This document shows positions 5,372-8,929 of a DNA stretch of 8,929 nt, piece by piece; within the stretch, counting starts at the first letter, position 1; every line of letters starts with the position of its first letter. Under the pieces are notes generated by a model, which was not told where the DNA came from, did not search any database, and saw only the letters and a program-made list of their open reading frames with translations. A program made the position numbers and the translations under genes. The stretch lies in assembly GCA_948629335.1 (NCBI GenBank), contig CAPHZB010000056.1, forward strand, positions 1 through 8,929, read 5' to 3'. Source of the stretch: an uncultured Bacilli bacterium (GTDB lineage Bacteria; Bacillota_I; Bacilli_A; RF39; UBA660).

Positions 5372-6364
5372 ATGAAATTATTTGATAATTTAAAAAAAGT
5401 ATTAAAGAAAAATGAAAAAGATTTAGAAGAAGTAAAAACATATACGGAAGGTCTTTGTAAAACAAGAAATGATTTAAAATCAAAATTAACCGCTTTAGCA
5501 CTACGCCATAAAAAAATAGATGAATCCTATTTTGAAGAATTAGAAGATATTTTAATTACAGCTGATATTGGTGTTGCAACGGTGATGGAATTTGTTGATC
5601 GTTTGCGAAAACGTGTAGCTCAAGAAAAAATCGAAGACGCTTCTGATCTAAAAGAAATTATTGTTGATGAAATGTTTATTATTTACGTAGGAGATTCTAT
5701 TTTAACAAATAAAATTCATTATAGTAATGAAGGTCCAACAGTTTTACTATTTGTCGGTGTAAACGGTGTAGGAAAAACGACAACGATTGGAAAAATTGCT
5801 TATAAACTAATAGGAGAAGGGAAAAAAGTTTTACTAGTAGCGGGAGATACCTTTAGAGCAGGCGCAATTGAACAATTAGAGGAGTGGGCAGAAAGAACAG
5901 GAGCAAGCATCGTAAAAAAAGAGGGGAGCGATCCATCGAGTGTTATTTACGATGCAATGGAAAAAGCAAAGAACGAAAATTTTGATGTAGTTCTTGTTGA
6001 TACAGCAGGTCGTCTTCAAAATAAAACAAACTTAATGAATGAGCTTGAAAAAATGAACCGGGTCATCCAAACCCATATTCCAGAGGCACCACATGAAACT
6101 CTTTTGGTATTAGATGCTACTACGGGGCAGAATGGGATTAGTCAGGCCAAAGGATTTAAAGAAATTACAAATATTACAGGAATTGTTTTAACAAAATTAG
6201 ATGGTACAGCGAAAGGTGGAATTGTTCTTGCTATTAAAGAAGAAGTTGGAATCCCTGTAAAATATATAGGTCTTGGAGAAGGAAAAGAAGATTTAAAATC
6301 TTTTGATATTGAAAAATATATTTATGGTTTATTTAGTGATATAGGTGGCGTGGATGAGGAATAA
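5372..6364 (+). CDS. ftsY: Signal recognition particle receptor FtsY
   Basis: This 330-residue SRP GTPase receptor docks Ffh-bound ribosomes at the membrane. A short, charged amphipathic N-terminus (MKLFDNLKKVLKK) replaces the long acidic domain of E. coli FtsY, as is usual in Bacillota. The N-domain helical bundle follows (about 20-110), then the G-domain: P-loop GVNGVGKTT (129-137), the DTFRAGAIEQL insertion-box motif, DTAGR (from Asp210), LDATTGQNG, TKLDG (274-278) and GLGEGKEDLKSFD near the end. All GTPase motifs are intact. The ATG at 5372 follows an AAGGAAAGTGA-type site. The longer frame starting at a TTG (5306) would begin inside the RNase J -35 region and upstream of the ftsY promoter, so it is rejected. 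ylxM follows after 45 nt with no terminator between. Confidence 0.97.
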   Translation: MKLFDNLKKVLKKNEKDLEEVKTYTEGLCKTRNDLKSKLTALALRHKKIDESYFEELEDILITADIGVATVMEFVDRLRKRVAQEKIEDASDLKEIIVDEMFIIYVGDSILTNKIHYSNEGPTVLLFVGVNGVGKTTTIGKIAYKLIGEGKKVLLVAGDTFRAGAIEQLEEWAERTGASIVKKEGSDPSSVIYDAMEKAKNENFDVVLVDTAGRLQNKTNLMNELEKMNRVIQTHIPEAPHETLLVLDATTGQNGISQAKGFKEITNITGIVLTKLDGTAKGGIVLAIKEEVGIPVKYIGLGEGKEDLKSFDIEKYIYGLFSDIGGVDEE

Positions 6365-6409
6365 AAAAAGAATTATAACAAAAAGACTTTTCTCTGGGGT
6401 ATTTTTATA

Positions 6410-6694
6410 ATGGAAAAACAAATTTATCTTGGAAATTTATTTGCTATTTACGGGGAATTATTTACAGAAAAACAACAGGAATATTTTAAAGACTATTATT
6501 TTAATAATTTAACACTTTCTGAAATGAGTGAAAACTATAATGTTACTCGGAATGCCATCCATAAAAGCATGAAAGATACAGAAGAAAAATTACTATTTTA
6601 TGAAAACACATTACACATATATGAAAAAAATAAAAAGATACTTAACTTAATTGAAGATGAAAAGTTAAAAGAAAAAATTGAAGAAATTCTATAA
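6410..6694 (+). CDS. ylxM: YlxM/p13-like helix-turn-helix protein of the SRP locus
   Basis: This 94-residue all-helical protein belongs to the UPF0122/YlxM family. The sequence opens with the typical LFAIYGELFTEKQQEYFKDY, then a sigma-4-like helix-turn-helix (LSEMSENYNVTRNAIHKSM, about 35-53), then a coiled, charged tail. YlxM proteins are usually encoded just before ffh and can modulate SRP GTPase activity. Here ylxM follows ftsY by 45 nt and precedes a HerA-type ATPase gene by 15 nt. The ribosome site is weak (GGGG at 6396-6399, about 10 nt from the ATG), suggesting low translation or coupling to ftsY. ffh is not in this window. Confidence 0.93.
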   Translation: MEKQIYLGNLFAIYGELFTEKQQEYFKDYYFNNLTLSEMSENYNVTRNAIHKSMKDTEEKLLFYENTLHIYEKNKKILNLIEDEKLKEKIEEIL

Positions 6695-6709
6695 AGAGGG
6701 GATGAGAAA

Positions 6710-8461
6710 ATGATAGGAAAAATTATATATATATCTGATAATGTCGCGCATATTAAAGTAGAAGGAAATGTTCTAGCACAAGATATGATGAATATGCATA
6801 TTGTCTTTGAAGATAGCCAAAAGAAAATTATCGGTGAAGTAGAAGATATGGATATGGAACTAATCAAAGTTCGTTTTTTAGGAGAAATTAAAGATAATCG
6901 CTTTTTAGGTGGTGTTATTCGTAAACCTAGTTTATCTGCGAATGTTCGAATTATCACTGAAGAAGAATTTGGATTAATTGTAGGTAGAGAAACCCCAAGT
7001 AGTATGTTGATAGGAAAGTCTCCACTATATAATGATTTTCCTCTTTATATTGACGTCAACGATATGTTTTCTAATCACTCTGCTATTTTTGGAAATACAG
7101 GAAGTGGTAAATCATGGGGACTTGCTAGGTTGATGCAGAATGTATTCACGAATAAAAATGTAGTGCCACTTCGTTCCAATTTTTTCATTTTTGATGCTTA
7201 CGGAGAATATCATACCGCATTTCGAGATATTAACAAAATCAATCCAAATTTTTATTTTAAATATTATACAACCAATGTAAATGATACACAAGGAAATTTA
7301 CTTTCGATTCCATTATGGTTACTTGATGTAGATGATATGGCTTTGTTACTTGATGCAACCGATCATTCGCAACTTCCTATTATAGAGGAAATGCTTAAAT
7401 TAGTACGTATCTTTTCGGAATCAGATGAAATGTCTATTAAGTATAAAAACCATTTAATAGCAAAGGCTATTATGACGATTTTATATACAAATCAAAGTGC
7501 GACAGCAAAGAGAAATGATATTTTCTCTATTCTAGCAACTTGTTCAACCCAAGAGTTTAATTTAGAAGCCCCTGTACAAGGAATTGGATACGTTCGTAAA
7601 TTTAGAGATTGTTTTATTATTGATAAGGAAGGAAATTTTACAGAAAGTATTTTAGTAACACAATATATTTCTGATTTTATTGATGATAGCCTAGATAAAT
7701 ATGAATCAAGAGAAAGTCATTATTTTACTTTGGAAGATTTAGAGAAAGCTTTAAGTTTTACTTTAATTTCAGAAGGGCTTTTAAGAAATGCGAAGACATA
7801 TAGTGAGGCAATTGCCTTAAAGGTAAGACTTCATTCAATTGTCATTGGAGAAAATGCAAAGTATTTCTGTTATCCACAATATATTACATTAGAAAATTAT
7901 ATCGCCACACTTGTTACGTATGCGCCCGGTAAAAAAGCACAAATTATTAATTTTAATCTAGAGGACATTGAAGACAGAATCGCAAAAGTGATTACAAAAA
8001 TTTATACAAAAATGTTATTTACATTTACAAAATCTTTAAAGGTAAGGGCGTCTATTCCTTTTCATATTTTTCTAGAAGAAGCACACCGTTATGTTCAAAA
8101 CGATAATGATAAGTTTTTACTTGGTTATAATATTTTTGATAGGGTTGCTAAAGAAGGGAGAAAATATGGTTTAGTTTTTAATTTAATTTCACAAAGACCT
8201 GTTGAAATTTCAGAAACGGTTATTTCGCAGTGTTCCAACTTTTTAATTTTTAAAATGAACCACCCAAGGGATTTAGATTATATTGCAAAAATGCTTCCAA
8301 ATATTAATCAGGAAATTATTGAAAAGCAAAAAAGCTTACAACCAGGTACATGTGTTGGTTTTGGAAAGGCATTTCGGATTCCAATGATTATAAAGATGGA
8401 TCCACCAAATCCTCCACCACATAGTAGTAACTGTGATGTAGAGGCAAGATGGAAAGCGTAA
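6710..8461 (+). CDS. HerA-type hexameric DNA-translocating ATPase (HAS-barrel + DUF87)
   Basis: This 583-residue protein has an N-terminal beta-rich HAS-barrel (about 1-95), then a FtsK/HerA-superfamily ATPase core. Walker A is GNTGSGKS (128-135). DAYGEY (from Asp162) is the usual HerA motif after the second core strand. The Walker B region FLEEAHR has the acidic pair Glu456-Glu457. SQRP (Arg496) is a likely sensor or arginine-finger motif. The end has the family's 'LQPGTCVGFGKAFRIP' and a proline-rich tail. HerA ATPases form hexamers that pump DNA and usually work with a nuclease (NurA) or an effector such as SIR2 in antiphage systems. No such partner is seen before the terminator at 8469. 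A strong AGAGGGGATGA site precedes the ATG. The 15-nt gap to ylxM implies co-transcription. The assignment to the family is firm; the cellular role is unknown. Confidence 0.9.
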   Translation: MIGKIIYISDNVAHIKVEGNVLAQDMMNMHIVFEDSQKKIIGEVEDMDMELIKVRFLGEIKDNRFLGGVIRKPSLSANVRIITEEEFGLIVGRETPSSMLIGKSPLYNDFPLYIDVNDMFSNHSAIFGNTGSGKSWGLARLMQNVFTNKNVVPLRSNFFIFDAYGEYHTAFRDINKINPNFYFKYYTTNVNDTQGNLLSIPLWLLDVDDMALLLDATDHSQLPIIEEMLKLVRIFSESDEMSIKYKNHLIAKAIMTILYTNQSATAKRNDIFSILATCSTQEFNLEAPVQGIGYVRKFRDCFIIDKEGNFTESILVTQYISDFIDDSLDKYESRESHYFTLEDLEKALSFTLISEGLLRNAKTYSEAIALKVRLHSIVIGENAKYFCYPQYITLENYIATLVTYAPGKKAQIINFNLEDIEDRIAKVITKIYTKMLFTFTKSLKVRASIPFHIFLEEAHRYVQNDNDKFLLGYNIFDRVAKEGRKYGLVFNLISQRPVEISETVISQCSNFLIFKMNHPRDLDYIAKMLPNINQEIIEKQKSLQPGTCVGFGKAFRIPMIIKMDPPNPPPHSSNCDVEARWKA

Positions 8462-8468
8462 AGTAGAG

Positions 8469-8507
8469 AATTAAAGAAACTGGAGAGTAAACTCTGGTTT
8501 TTTAATT
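8469..8507 (+). terminator. Terminator of the ftsY-ylxM-HerA operon
   Basis: The hairpin has an AGAGT/ACTCT upper stem (8484-8488 with 8491-8495, loop AA), a small internal loop, AAAC/GTTT (8477-8480 with 8497-8500) and an outer AATTAAA/TTTAATT (8469-8475 with 8501-8507). The GGTTTTTT run provides the U tract. It begins 8 nt after the HerA stop codon. Confidence 0.8.
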
Positions 8508-8545
8508 TCTAAATTAAACTTTATAGGTTGTACAAATTAAAGTGG

Positions 8546-8588
8546 TGAAAAAGTGGTTATTTTATTTTGATGAAAACTGGTTATTTTA
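8546..8588. repeat. Two imperfect 18-19 bp direct repeats, possible insertion-sequence end remnant
   Basis: TGAAAAAGTGGTTATTTTA (8546-8564) is repeated as TGAAAACTGGTTATTTTA (8571-8588), differing by one deletion and one substitution, with a period of 25 bp. They are flanked by similar TGTACAAAT (8529-8537) and TGTGCAAAT (8590-8598). Short direct repeats rich in GTGGT/CTGGT near a TGT-ending terminus recall the multi-repeat ends of IS21-family elements. No transposase is present, so this is only a resemblance. Confidence 0.4.
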
Positions 8589-8591
8589 GTG

Positions 8592-8647
8592 TGCAAATCT
8601 GTATTACAGAATAATTTGCATATTTCATTTCAAATTAATTTGCGTAT
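8592..8647. repeat. Inverted and direct TTTGC repeats upstream of the poly-G promoter
   Basis: TGCAAAT (8592-8598) and ATTTGCA (8614-8620) are perfect inverted copies enclosing a CTGT-ATT-ACAG mini-hairpin (8599-8609). ATTTGCATAT (8614-8623) recurs as ATTTGCGTAT (8638-8647), 24 bp downstream. They lie 19-74 bp upstream of the -35, where activator sites often sit. They could equally be part of a decayed mobile-element end. Confidence 0.4.
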
Positions 8648-8665
8648 CTATAAGAAAAAATGTAC

Positions 8666-8694
8666 TTGACAATTTCAGGGGGGGAGGGTATAAT
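8666..8694 (+). promoter_or_regulatory. Consensus sigma-A promoter with poly-G spacer (candidate phase-variable promoter)
   Basis: TTGACA (8666-8671) and TATAAT (8689-8694) are both perfect consensus boxes separated by exactly 17 nt. The spacer contains seven consecutive G (8678-8684), then A and GGG. Transcription would begin near 8701. The start is covered by the palindrome ATGTATACAT (8693-8702), and the transcript's first bases can form a TACATA/TATGTA stem (8698-8703 with 8714-8719). Gain or loss of a G would change the spacer to 18 or 16 and so alter promoter strength. As written, the sequence is in the optimal ON state. Confidence 0.9.
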
Positions 8695-8735
8695 GTATAC
8701 ATAGTAATAATAGTATGTAGAAATGGAGAATAGCT

Positions 8736-8929
8736 ATGAGTGAAAAGAAAAAACATAGAGTAATAATAGGAATAGAGTTATTTTTATTATGTATGATTTT
8801 AGCGACATTAAGTATAAATGCTACAAGTGCGAATCCCCCATCGAATGGAGTCAGTTATAATAAAAATAATCAAACAACAGTACAAAATGCATTAGATGAT
8901 TTATATAATAAAGCAAACTATGGAAATGC
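8736..8929 (+). CDS. Secreted/surface protein, N-terminal part (3' end outside window)
   Basis: Sixty-four codons are visible before the window ends. The start ATG has GGAG (8725-8728) seven bases upstream. The N-terminus is a signal peptide or membrane anchor: basic MSEKKKHR, a hydrophobic core from VIIG to about SINA, and a possible signal peptidase site after ATSA (about residue 32). The mature part begins NPPSNGVSYNKN, then TTVQNALDDLYNKANYGN. The 'VSY...TTVQ.ALDDLY' pattern resembles short modules that recur in large repetitive surface or tail-fibre-like proteins of Bacillota, but I cannot name the family. No export partner is visible. It is driven by the poly-G promoter at 8666-8694, so its expression may be switchable. 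The coding part includes a CCCCC run at 8835-8839. Confidence 0.75.
   Translation, partial: MSEKKKHRVIIGIELFLLCMILATLSINATSANPPSNGVSYNKNNQTTVQNALDDLYNKANYGN

Noticed and set aside
6598..6957. 119-codon minus-strand frame across the ylxM/HerA junction
   Set aside because: It is low-complexity Ile/Ser/Phe antisense of two real genes.
1..8929. CRISPR array, tRNA or rRNA genes
   Set aside because: No regularly spaced 25-40 bp repeats and no cloverleaf or rRNA-like stretch was seen on either strand.

Overview
The window is about 70% A+T by eye. It uses the standard bacterial code: TGA is a stop and Trp is TGG. The genes belong to a Gram-positive Bacillota cell, namely RNase J, YlxM, a KinB-like orphan histidine kinase, a SEDS (RodA/FtsW) wall polymerase and strong AGGAGGTGATC-type Shine-Dalgarno (SD) sites. 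The small membrane-anchored EIIB-like protein is reminiscent of one known from Mollicutes. An AT-rich Bacilli/Erysipelotrichia-like, possibly gut-dwelling and possibly spore-forming lineage fits best. The taxonomy is an inference.

Left part (1-3530). The window opens inside the C-terminal part of an Rpn-type PD-(D/E)XK nuclease/'transposase' gene (+) that carries four 12-bp repeats and ends at a terminator. A RodA-type SEDS glycosyltransferase gene follows on the minus strand. After a mostly empty gap of about 385 bp come two plus-strand genes with their own signals. The first is a membrane-anchored PTS EIIB-like domain that has lost its phospho-cysteine. The second is a membrane histidine kinase with no response regulator beside it. 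Two tandem Spo0A-box-like sites, exactly 10 bp apart, lie just upstream of the kinase -10 element. rodA, the EIIB-like gene and the kinase share one layout: a -10 hexamer so close to a GGTGAT ribosome site that the predicted 5' leader is only about 9-12 nt.

Centre (3531-8507). RNase J (minus) converges on the kinase at a bidirectional terminator that reaches into its last codons. It diverges from ftsY across back-to-back promoters. A 16-bp perfect palindrome covers the RNase J transcription start region. ftsY, ylxM and a HerA-type hexameric ATPase gene run in one direction and end at a strong hairpin terminator. ylxM is often followed by ffh (SRP54), but here a HerA-type ATPase follows, with no nuclease or SIR2 partner visible.

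Right end (8508-8929). A repeat-rich intergenic stretch, perhaps a remnant of an insertion-sequence end, leads to a perfect TTGACA-17-TATAAT promoter. Its spacer contains a run of seven G followed by AGGG. Downstream is the start of a secreted or surface protein that runs off the window. A poly-G tract inside the spacer of a surface-protein promoter is the classic layout of a phase-variable promoter, and it is the most notable signal here.
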